DNA of 64,000 nucleotides from Branchiostoma belcheri. Its lineage: Eukaryota; Chordata; Leptocardii; Amphioxiformes; Branchiostomatidae. The translations under genes and the position numbers were made by a program. Location: positions 2,294,854-2,358,853 of the forward strand of contig NW_017803921.1 in assembly GCF_001625305.1 (NCBI RefSeq), in the 5' to 3' direction. The notes under the pieces were generated by a model. That model did no database searches, was not told the DNA's origin, and saw only the letters and a program-made list of their open reading frames with translations. Below, piece after piece: positions 20,804-30,880 of the stretch (its first letter is position 1; every line of letters begins with the position of its first letter).

Positions 20804-22197
20804 GAGGAGTATGCCGCACGTGTAAGGAATGTGGCAAGCAGTTTCATAAGCCATCCCGCCTGAAATCACACATGCTGACTCACACCGGGGAGAAACCCTA
20901 CAGTTGTGACGCGTGTAAGAAGCAGTTTAGGGACAAAGAAGCTTTGACAGCCCACGTCCTAGTTCACTCTGTTGAGAAGCCGTTCAGCTGTGACAAGTGC
21001 GATAAAAGCTTTCCTATACGTCGTTACCTCCGTAGGCACATGCTCATTCACACCGGGAAGAAAACCTGCAAGTGTGAGGTGTGTGGCAAAGTCCTCGGGG
21101 ATCAACGTTCTCTGCAGGGACACATGGCGACCCACACTGACAAGAAACCCTACAAGTGTGACGTGTGCGACAGGCAGTTTACTCAAAAGGGAGCCTTAAA
21201 GGTGCACATGTATACCCACACTGGGAACCAACCATATGCTTGTGAGCAGTGCGGGAAAAAGTTCAGTCAACTGTACCACCAACAAAGGCACATGAAAACA
21301 AAACACAGTGGGGAGAAAACAGCTGCAGGTGCAAGTGCAAAACACAGTGGGGAGAAAACAGCTGCAGGCACAAGTGCAGAAGACACTGAACAAGACAGCG
21401 AGGCGAAGTTGAGACCCCACCAGTGCGAGACGTGCGGCAAGCGATTTACTACAAGATCCAAGCTGATTAGCCACGTTCGAACTCACACCGGTGAAAGACC
21501 CTACGACTGTGACGAGTGCGTCAGGTCGTTTGTAGACAAAGAATCCCTGAAGAGACATAAGTTGTCTCACTCGGATGAGAAACGCTTCATGTGTGAAAAG
21601 TGTGGCAAGGGATTCAACCGAAGTCAGCACCTGAAGGTCCACATGAAAACCCACACTGGCGAGAGGCCCCACAAGTGCCCCGAGTGTGGAAAGGGCTTTT
21701 ACGAGGTCGGCGCTCTAAACCTTCACCTACGGACTCACACTGGGGAAAAACCCTTCATGTGTGACGAGTGTGGCAAACAGTTCAGTCAACAGGCCATCTT
21801 ACGCGTACACAAAAAGATCCACAGGGGTGAGAAACCGTTTGTTTGTGTTCAGTGTGGGAAGCCGCACAGTCAGCTGGCACATCTACAGAGACACATGTTG
21901 ATTCACACTGGGGAGAAACCTCATGCATGCGGAGAGTGCGGGAAATGCTTTAGATCGCAAGAGTACCTCAAGAAGCACATGCAAACCCACACCGGTGAGA
22001 AACCGTACACTTGTGACGAGTGTAACGGTCGGTTCAGCCAGGCCAGTGCTCTGAAGAGGCACAAGTCGACCCACACTGGTGAGCGACCCTACAGCTGCCA
22101 GCATTGTGCCAAGAAATTCAGCCGAAAGGACCACCTGAACAACCATATGAAGACTCACTCTGACTGTGCAGACAATTCTGAAGGAGCTTCTGATTAG
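20800..22197 (+). CDS. Poly-C2H2 zinc-finger protein B, downstream frame (probable continuation)
   Basis: The frame opens at GTG AGA GGA, overlapping the previous frame by four bases, and has no good start codon of its own. It encodes fifteen C2H2 fingers with mostly intact HTGEKP linkers, ending ADNSEGASD. Between fingers six and seven is an insertion with a tandem SGEKTAAGxSA duplication. Finger 12 has PHSQL where an aromatic residue is usual, and finger 4 has KVLGD. The fingers are better preserved than those of the gene A tail. An AATAAA lies at 22744-22749. Confidence 0.75.
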   Translation: MRGVCRTCKECGKQFHKPSRLKSHMLTHTGEKPYSCDACKKQFRDKEALTAHVLVHSVEKPFSCDKCDKSFPIRRYLRRHMLIHTGKKTCKCEVCGKVLGDQRSLQGHMATHTDKKPYKCDVCDRQFTQKGALKVHMYTHTGNQPYACEQCGKKFSQLYHQQRHMKTKHSGEKTAAGASAKHSGEKTAAGTSAEDTEQDSEAKLRPHQCETCGKRFTTRSKLISHVRTHTGERPYDCDECVRSFVDKESLKRHKLSHSDEKRFMCEKCGKGFNRSQHLKVHMKTHTGERPHKCPECGKGFYEVGALNLHLRTHTGEKPFMCDECGKQFSQQAILRVHKKIHRGEKPFVCVQCGKPHSQLAHLQRHMLIHTGEKPHACGECGKCFRSQEYLKKHMQTHTGEKPYTCDECNGRFSQASALKRHKSTHTGERPYSCQHCAKKFSRKDHLNNHMKTHSDCADNSEGASD

Positions 22198-24464
22198 AAC
22201 AAGAATTGTGGACAGCATTTTACAGATTGGGGCACACAGAAATATGAATAATTTTCTTTATCTTATCTATTAAATTAACCAGGTTGCTCACATCCCCATA
22301 CGTGTATCTTGGAGAGAGATCTCCATGCCAGCTAGGGCAACAACTCATCAAAATATACAGAAAGATGATAAATGTGTACCAGTAGAATGAATACTTGCTG
22401 TCATATATGTACATATTAACACATATGATAGGGGTGTTAGCACTAACATATTTTTGCAGGGCACATATTTTTGCATATAACATGTAAAGGTGTAACATGT
22501 AAAGGTGAATATTCTTGACATTTCTCATTAAAAAACGCATTGTTGTATTGCCATTATTATCTTTTCCCAGTACAAGCGAGTTTTGAACCCAGATGTTAGG
22601 TTGGGTTGTAGTCTGTCTTGAATTGTTGTACTGAAGTATAAAAGTAGTTCATTTTGTACCTGTATTAATACTATTCGGAGCAAATCATACTTCCGAGCAA
22701 GTGATGATTTCTGTGTTGTATACATGCTTCAAGTACTACGAGTAATAAAGTATATGGTAGAAAATTAATTTTGCCAATGTGATTTTGTTTTAATTGGTTA
22801 ATTTTATTCATGAACCCACAGATTTACACGCTCGTGAAAAGGTGGTAGTCCTGATGGGATTTTAAGCCACAAGTCCTGTGTTATTAGTGAGCCACACCTC
22901 AAGCAAGTTGAAGAATTCACCATGTACTTAAAAGTATTGAAATAAGTAGGGGCCCATCCTGTGTGAGTGTGAGTGAATTAAACTTACCTACTTACAATAC
23001 AAAACTAATGTCTGATGCCTTGAGCCAGTTTTTAAAGTCATGCAACAATTCTCTAAAAGTACCAAAGTATTCAGGCAAAAGTGTCAGCTAAATTTGCTTC
23101 AGTACTTGTGTCTTACTTTGTCAGCAGTGCAGTGTACCTAAATGACACGTTAGACACTCGTACAGATACAAGATGCAGGTAAAATTTCAAACAATAGTAA
23201 GGAAGTTTAATTCTCAATGATGACAGGAAAATGAATAACCAATTAACCAAAAGTTTATTTAGACTTCATGTATCATATGCACAGAGAACCCATGCTTTTG
23301 AAAGGATTTTAAATCAAAGATGGTGCTGATTTCAATCTCTCCATCATTTTCTAGCTTAAAGTTAAAGTTGAATCTACATATGTAATTACAATAAACAATC
23401 TGAGACAATTGTTACATTATGTCATCACTGAAATACAATTTTTATACATCACAGATAAAATGTAAAATTGTATTAAGACTTGATGCAACTAGAGGAACAA
23501 TAGCAACATTAGTTGCAGCTTATGTACAGCTTTTCTAAATCAATAATCGTTGGCATCTCCTTTTTAACCCAGACCACTCACATTTGGCTGATAAATTGGT
23601 GCTAATGCAACATTATTACACATTTCACTGTGTACTGGTAACAGCAGCTACAATACTAGTATACTCCCCAACGAGAGGTTTTGGTCAGGGGCTGATCTTT
23701 TGTTGTTTCTTTGAGGCCTTCTCTACAATTTTCTGTTTGGTAGTGCAATCAATTTCTTTCTTCCCTCTGAATAAAAGCAATCATGGCCGCTACATATTGG
23801 AAATGGAGAATCATAGAAATGCCTAAAACACAAGATAGCCTGGACCCAAAACCTCAGCTTGGAGAGTAGCTAAAATACTGACAAGCTTCACAGACAATAT
23901 TCCCACATCTATCTCTACGTACCACACACTGAGGTCATCAGATGTCAGAATAAGAATTTTGAAGCAGTGTTTCTATTTGTACAAATTCAGGAAGTACCAC
24001 AAATGTCATCATACTTGTATGTTAAAGTTACTTAATGCAATAGGATACATTCAATCATCAGTGTGGGACATAATCTTTGGCCAAAAATGTAATGAAAGAA
24101 TGAAAAGCATGGGATTAAAATATGATGCATTTTCACACTTACATCACTCACGAGTACCTGTTTCACAGGACTCTAAAATGATATCTCCCTGGTCACTTCA
24201 AGTTCAATGTTGAAATTATCTTCCAAAATTTTGCTTGGAAAAATCACAACATGTTATAGTGCATAATAGTGCATTAAGATACAGGGCATATCTTTTGAAA
24301 GAACATTACACTTCTCTCTTTATTTCTGGCATAACATTTCTGGTTACGTATACATTTCTCCATGGTCTTTCAAAGGACGTTATACTTCAGTATATTTTCT
24401 GGCCAGCAAACTAAGTAGTGGCATGAGAGGCATGGCTATGAGTTTTGTGGGGAGGCATGAGTGA
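22198..24464. other. Convergent 3' UTRs of zinc-finger B and the VOPP1-like gene
   Basis: No gene is seen. The zinc-finger B 3' UTR probably ends shortly after 22749. The minus-strand VOPP1-like gene may use TTTATT (AATAAA on its strand) near 23254-23259 as its poly(A) signal. The rest is AT-rich with no strong repeat. Confidence 0.45.
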
Positions 24465-27400
24465 TCAGTGCCTGTGCTCCTCCCTGTTGCCAGGGGTAAT
24501 GGTTGCCATGGCAACAGCGGGGGTGGGACTGTCCGTGCTGGGGTTGCCAGGGCCGACACTGGTTGTCATGGAAATCCTGGAACTGTCCATATTTGGGTTG
24601 TTGACAGGTGTTGCGCCTGCAGCTGCATTCACAGCACCTGGAACGGCTGTTGTGTTGGTCTCAGGTGTGTCAGGCCGCCTGGGGGTGGCATCTGTTGAGG
24701 GGGTGTAGGGAGGGGGGTAGGGGGAGGCCCCGTACACGGGGTAGGGAGGGGGGTAGGCGGGACCGTAGTGGAAGCTGTCCGGTGCCAGGGGGTAGACATC
24801 GGGCTTGGTTGTTACCTGGGAAAAAATAATGGTAGCATCAGACTCTATTTTTATTGTACAGTGTTTGTTTTCATGTATAGACATATTGACACTTAGCAAA
24901 CTTTGTAGGTAAACAAAATCATCTCTCAGAATCATTTCTAACAACAATAAATCTTGGCATACCATATTGGAAACCTGTATCTGTTCTGAGAGCCTGCGAC
25001 AGTACAAATGACAGAAGAAAAACATCTGGAAACTTGGAAAGCGTTGAGAGAAAGGAAGATACCATTACCTCGCTGTATGGCGGGGGTGCTGCTGCCTCGG
25101 GTAGCTGGGACGATCCATGCTGCGGGATTTGTGACGACACGTGCTCGCCGGGGAGAGCACCCGCATACACAATGGCGCCACCTTGTGACATCCGGGTTTG
25201 CTGCAGGAGGTGTTGTCGTCGGCGATAGTAGCCACACCCGCCGCAGCACGCCATCATCACGAAGATAACCACAAACCTGTCAGAGAAAACCTCGTTAATG
25301 GTGAGCTCAATTATAATTAATTAAGTTAAGTTAAAAAGTTCTTGCAGTTCTTTTATGCCTAAATATGTAGTTACAAACCTGTACAAGTGACCTTCTCTAC
25401 ATGTACATTAATTAGTATCACCTGCCCATTGGGGCCACTTTTTCGTAGTCCCTTAGAAGTTAGATACGGTAATTTATCTTTGATAAAACAAGAATCTTGT
25501 CTATAGTGACCGCCTCAGCCCTGTCCACATAGACTAAATTTTTTTTATCAGTCTTCTGACTGAGCGGTTTTTTTGGACAGCTCTGACTATAATTACTTAG
25601 AATACATCATCAACTTAAAATACATGTATCTGTAAATTGCAGGTAAACTGAGGTAAACTAAAAAAATGTCATCATTTTTCAACTAAGGAAAAAAAAGTGC
25701 AAGAAAATAAATTTCAAAAGCAAACAGGACTTACCAAAAGTACCAGAGGTTCCAGACACTATATCCATATCCGGGGGAGCTATATTGGCAGCATGTATAT
25801 CCACAGCAGTGCTCATATGCTAGGTCACAACTATGGGCAGAAGGGCACACATGGTCAACCCTACAAACTAACCAGCTTCAGGCCTCGCCAAGCTCAGTTA
25901 TTGGTTCTCGGATTTAAAAACAAACACAAACAAACAAACAGAAGGCTAGATTGGCAACATGGAACGACAGTCTGAGGGAAATGTTGTACCTAGGTACACA
26001 CATTTTCAGGAAATTTGGGTTGGAAGAACAGTTTAAAGTTTTTTTTTTATAAACTCAAGATTCAATTTTTCCTTAATAACCTTAACCTCCTGACAATTTT
26101 TTTTCTTTAAAAATGTCCGAGAACCAAGTTAATGAGTTGGCGTGGCCTAACGACCCTGCTAACGACTCACCAGAGGTACCAGACGTCCCAGACGTGAGTG
26201 TAATAGTAGGAGAAGAGACTGAGCTGGCAACACATGTAGCGACAACAGAACTGCCCGTGCCGACATTGCTTACTCGAGAGACAACTGGACTCACAACTTA
26301 CCACAGAAAGTCCAACGTAAAGATGGAAGAGAAGGGATAGAAGCAGTCAACTACACAGCAGTGAAGAAGTGAAAGAGATACTCAGTTCTTACAACTACAA
26401 GTTACATATCTACACACATATACCAGAGACATTTATACATATTTGTGACATATATATAGCGCCAGAAAGTATATCTGAGGGGTGAGTCTGGGTGACTTAG
26501 ATTTCTTAGAAACCAGCTCCAGTAAGGTGTTATAAAACCAGATTCTCAGAGTGACCCTGTGCCTAGGCTATAGGGTCTGATGTTAGTTCATTGAAATGCA
26601 GAGAATTCAATCTGGGAACTCCAGGATAAATACAGGCGATTGACTGATTGTCCTTCTATATTAGCTCAAGTCTAAATATACAACTGAAATCTGTTTCAAA
26701 GAACCCAGAGCAAACCATACTGTCCTGTACTTTACAATATATTATATATGTACGCTATACACACAATAATATGGTATGGTGTCACATTACAGATCCTTAA
26801 AACAATTTGTCTGGTTTTCTATCACAATTTACAAACTGCAGATCATCAAGGATAATCTGTGTAGTTCAGTACTGTAGATACTTACTAGTGACCATAGCCG
26901 GTACAGTACTCAGTCGCTGAGCTGACCTGAGGGAAAGATAGAAAAAACAACAATTTTATCACAGAAGACAGAACACTTCTCATTCTGATTTCAGCCATAC
27001 AGTTGGCATTCATGACAGTTTTTTTTTTCATATCAATCCTCTAACAAAACATAGGAGTATTCCATAACCTGGTTTTGAGCAATTTGTGAACATATATAAT
27101 AACTATGGTTAGCTATATACTAAAAGTACTAGTAAATTCAGCATTCAATACATAATTTTTGTGAAATGTATGACTCCCAACATTGTGATCATAAAAATAA
27201 AACGTGTCCAAAATCAAAATTCCCATTGTTATGAGCTACCCACCAGGTATACGTAGTGCAGTACTGTTTTATGAGTTCACCACATGTGAAGGATTGGGTT
27301 ACATAACATGTCTGTTACGTGCTATTTATAAAGGTGGGTGGTTCGTTTGTTTTAGACCCTAAAGGCAATCAAGAAATTACGCAATCATTATATATTTTCC

Positions 27401-27823
27401 AAAAAATCGCCTATTCGGCTTCTACACAGTTAACTCGGCTCTCCAGACAGCGGTGTTTTCGTTTTAAAAATTTATCTACTTCCTTGTTTTTTTTTTTTGT
27501 TTGTTTCTGTTCCTTTTTTTTACAAAATCGCCACACTACTCGATCACATCCCCAGTATATGTCATCATAGATATTTAGGCGTTACATAATTTAGACAACA
27601 GATACTCTCAAGAACAATCAGAAAAACTTTGCTGTATTGTAATCACGCTGATTTACTTTCTTGTGTTTCGTTTTTTGTTTCCTGATCCACGCCCCCCTCC
27701 CCACAACAACAAAACGTCAAGTTGTCATGATCAAAACATCGCATGAAAACAGGCGAATAAACCACTTACTTCATTCAGCAGCACGACTAAAATGGTCACA
27801 AGGACTCCATACCACCTACTCAT
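24465..27823 (-). CDS. VOPP1/WBP1-like single-pass membrane protein with PPxY motifs
   Basis: Five exons on the minus strand (27823-27770, 26926-26886, 25830-25735, 25276-25069, 24815-24465) join in phase on GT-AG junctions and encode 249 residues. Exon 1 is a signal peptide (MSRWYGVLVTILVVLLNE). Exons 2-3 hold the cysteine-rich ectodomain with YEHCCGYTCC, followed by WNLWYFW. Exon 4 gives the transmembrane segment (FVVIFVMMACC, about residues 60-75) and a basic stop (YRRRQ). The cytoplasmic tail has three PPPY motifs (near residues 128-131, 155-158 and 167-170), then a Pro/Thr/Ala-rich end. Order and motifs match VOPP1 (ECOP), a vesicular/lysosomal protein that binds WW-domain partners. The tail is longer than the ~172-residue human protein. 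WBP1 family members share this plan, so orthology is likely but not proved. Confidence 0.85.
26113..26340 (+). other. Unexplained 75-codon acidic open frame in a VOPP1-like intron
   Basis: A plus-strand frame begins MSENQVNELAWPNDPAND and includes PDVPDVSVIVGEE. It lies antisense within VOPP1-like intron 2, after a poly-T stretch. Its composition looks more like coding sequence than its AT-rich surroundings, but I recognise no family. It could be a retrotransposed fragment or part of an unannotated element. Confidence 0.2.
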
Positions 27824-28544
27824 GGCAGAATTTCCCCCGATCCTCACGTCAAAATGGTTTAAAAGCAGATTTACCGCGATCTCTTTGTCCTGGCCTTGTT
27901 CTAAACTCAGGCACTAATCCTATGTGACGTAATGATCGTCTCCTCGGAAACCTTCGGCTATTTTCGGACTATGACGTCACGATCGGTGCCTCGGGCCGCT
28001 TCGGCTATTTCCGGAGCTGTCGTGACGTCACGTCTGTTTCCGGAAGCTCGAAGAAGACTGCAGCAGGTTGCTACCGGTTTCTCAGGTTTTTAGCTCCAAA
28101 AAACGTATTTCATGCTCGATTGAAGATGGAATTAGTAAATACGGTAATGTTTTTGCTAAGCAATGTGTCAATATCAATATGATAAAGTCAGAGTGCGCGG
28201 TTGTGGCACCAGTGTTTAATAACGGTACCATATGATAAAGGTTGCCATTCATCATACATGTAGGGAACAGGTGGGAAGGATTGCAATATGCGGAGGGGGC
28301 GTCTCGAAAACGTGCTCGTCTTAGAGACGTTTCGGTTTTTAAGAAAGCCCCTTTAAGGAGGGATTAATTGCGTCTTCAAGTTGCAGGGAATTTTCTATGT
28401 TAAGATTTTATAATAATGCTAATTTCAATTTTTCTAAATGAGATGAATGATGATGATGACGTCTCTGTTTTTCTCAGGGAACCATCTTGAGAAGGAATGA
28501 GGCGACCACACAGTGACTACAAGACATTGCTCTGCAGGTCTTGA
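27824..28544. promoter_or_regulatory. Bidirectional promoter between VOPP1-like and CHGN genes
   Basis: The two genes start head-to-head about 720 bp apart. Within it are TGACGTAA (27925-27932) and two perfect CRE/ATF palindromes TGACGTCA (27972-27979 and 28023-28030). The last two sit at matching places in a duplicated ~50 bp block (CTCGG...TTCGGCTATTT...). The CHGN side has an acceptor-like TTTTTCTCAG near 28478, so its 5' UTR is probably spliced from an exon in the CpG-rich 28000-28140 stretch. Confidence 0.65.
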
Positions 28545-30880
28545 ATGAGCGAGAAGACACCAGCAGAAATGTTTGGGAGAAGTTTGAGACGTCCCGGAGG
28601 TTTCCCGCTCATCCCGGTGTGCGTGGGGATCGTGGTGGGGTACATCCTCCGCGGGCTGTTCGACAGCACCTTCCTCTCCATCATCGAGGAAAAACGGTAC
28701 AAGAAGATGTCGAGCGAGAAGGAGACCACCCCAGCGCACTGCAAACCCTGCCCCCTGTGCGCGCTCTGCTCCGATTGCTGGAAACACGACGTGATTGTAG
28801 AGCCGTCTCACCCCAGGAGCATGTACGAAGTCATCCGGTGGTACTACTTCACTGAGAAGCACCTGTACGAAAACCTGGATGATGATCCGAGAATTGGGCT
28901 TATCGGAAGGTGGAAGGAAGATGTACAAGACATACAGGAACAGGCTGTCAGAATTATCAGTAAGGAAGAGAAGACTCAGTGGAAACTTGTGAAACTTCAC
29001 TCCGGGTACAAGAGGATAGATGCGTTTCGAGGGATGGACTATGTCCTGGACATGGAAGTTGTGAAGTCAGAAGGGGAAGAGAAGGGGCGTAAACTGGTCC
29101 ACCTAGTGAGATCCACCCGTCCCCACGTACGGCTGCTCAATCTTCAAAACGTCGTGGAACAAACTGTAGTTCATTTCATTGTGCCGTTGTCGAGGGTTAC
29201 GGACCGACTGCGGGAGTTTATCCAGGTGTACGAGAAGGTTTGTCTGGAGACTGGCGCTGCCGTCAGCCTGCTGGGCGTGCTGTTCCGGGACAGTCCGCAG
29301 GACCAGACCAGTCTGGAACAGTGCAAGCAGCTGTTTGATCAGTACGCAGCCAAGTATCCTGCGGCGACGATACGGTACGTGGAGGCGGAGGGCGAGTTTT
29401 CCCGCGCTGTTGGGCTGGACCTGGCAGCGAGGCAGCTGCCGCCTGACGCTCTGCTGTTCTTCTGTGACATAGATGTGGACTTCGATCAGGGTGAGTCTGG
29501 GGGGTTCATGTTTGTATTTGTGCGTGTGTGTTTGTGTGCGAACTAGTTTGTCTGTGTGCGTGATTGTGTTTATGTGTGTGCATGTGTGAGTCAGTGTCTC
29601 TATGTGTGTGCATGTGTGTCTGTGCATGTGTGTGTGAATCTCTGAACATGCGAGGTGCATGGGTTACTAGTAGACATAGTCATCAGTAATGTTACAAGAC
29701 TTCCAGGTTTTCTATCCTATGCATCCCTCACCTTATGTAACATAAGTCAGTTGTATTTATGTTCCACAGACTGACTGAATGTCTCTCATATCTCCAGGAT
29801 TTCTGCAGAGATGTCGTAACAATGCTGAGCTGGGTCGGCAGGTTTTCTACCCGGCTGTGTTCTCCCAGTACGACCCTGAACTTGTCATGGAAGGAATCCC
29901 TGGCAAACCCAAACCCACCAACCTCAGGGATATCAACAAGTACAATGGTACCGACAAACCAAGTCATTGCAATTACAATGTAGCTGTACCTGAGGCCTTC
30001 CTAGGGGGTTATGGAATTTGGTAAAAATACAGTGAATATTTGGCCATGAGTCTGCTAGAGGGCAAATAAAACCCTATTGTGGTCAAGGTCCCCTGGAAAA
30101 TTATTCTCCCTATTTTACTATTTTCAGCCAGCAGCATTTTTAACGTTATATATTTGTTATTTTACTGCAGGTTTCTGGATGTACTATGGCTACGGGATGG
30201 CCTGTATGTACAACCAGGACTACCGCTCAGTCGGAGGGTTCAACCTGGACATTCGGGGGTGGGGGGGTGAGGACGTCGAACTCTACGAGCGCCATGTCAA
30301 GAGTGACCTTCAGGTACAGATGGTTGTCCTTTGACCTTTGTTCTGTTGACCTTCCATTTAATTGAATTCCTGAAAAAAGCTACTACAATGTAGTAATTTA
30401 TAGGCTGATAGGGGTGTTCAGTGGGCTGTGTAGATAAAGACCAAGGATTTATTGATTGATTGTTTGTTTGATATTCTACTGTCCACATCATAAGATGTGG
30501 ACTGTATGATAGTGGTAAAGGAAGTACATGTACAAGCATTTTTCTGTAAATAGTTTTAGTGTACAAAAAACAGCATTCTTGGGCTACACAATGTGTTAAT
30601 ATTTTAATGTCCTTTGACCTGCTTCAGAGTCCCTTGAGAACACATTTCAGTGTGCCTCCATGCTAATGCTCCTCTGTCTGCTCCCCCTGTACTACTACAG
30701 GTGTTCCGTGCCATGGACCCAGCCCTTGTGCATCGTTACCACTCCAAGACCTGTGATCCCGCCCTGACCCGCGACCAGTACCGGATGTGCGTCGGCGCGC
30801 TGTCGGAAAACATGGCGTCTAAAGCACAACTCGGGGTGAAACTGTTGACTATGCAGGGCAAACTTCCACCAGCTGCATAA
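28545..30880 (+). CDS. Chondroitin glycosyltransferase-family protein (CHGN; CHSY/CHPF/CSGALNACT-like)
   Basis: Four exons (28545-29490, 29798-29947, 30171-30313, 30701-30880) join in phase to give 472 residues. The type II membrane anchor is FPLIPVCVGIVVGYILRG (about residues 21-38), so it should act in the Golgi lumen. The catalytic half has LLFFCDIDVDFD (a DxD metal-binding motif near residues 309-311), GFLQRCR, FYPAVFSQY, GFWMYYGYGM and GGFNLDIRGWGGEDVELYERH. This is the CHGN signature for transfer of GalNAc/GlcA in chondroitin synthesis. The C-terminal VFRAMDPALVHRYHSKTC and DQYRMC resemble chondroitin polymerizing factors and synthases more than CSGALNACT. Overall length and the single glycosyltransferase domain are closer to CSGALNACT. 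Subfamily is therefore left open. An AATAAA at 32395-32400 suggests a 1.5 kb 3' UTR. Confidence 0.88.
29505..29640. repeat. (TG)n-rich microsatellite in CHGN intron 1
   Basis: An imperfect GTGTGTG/TGTGCATG tract follows directly after the exon 1 donor. No other structure is seen. Confidence 0.8.

Noticed and set aside
20790..20806. Programmed -1 frameshift site in zinc-finger gene B (GAAAAAG heptamer)
   Set aside because: The heptamer is G AAA AAG, so the P-site tRNA would mispair after slipping, and no clear downstream pseudoknot was seen. An indel in the A run is simpler, though not excluded.
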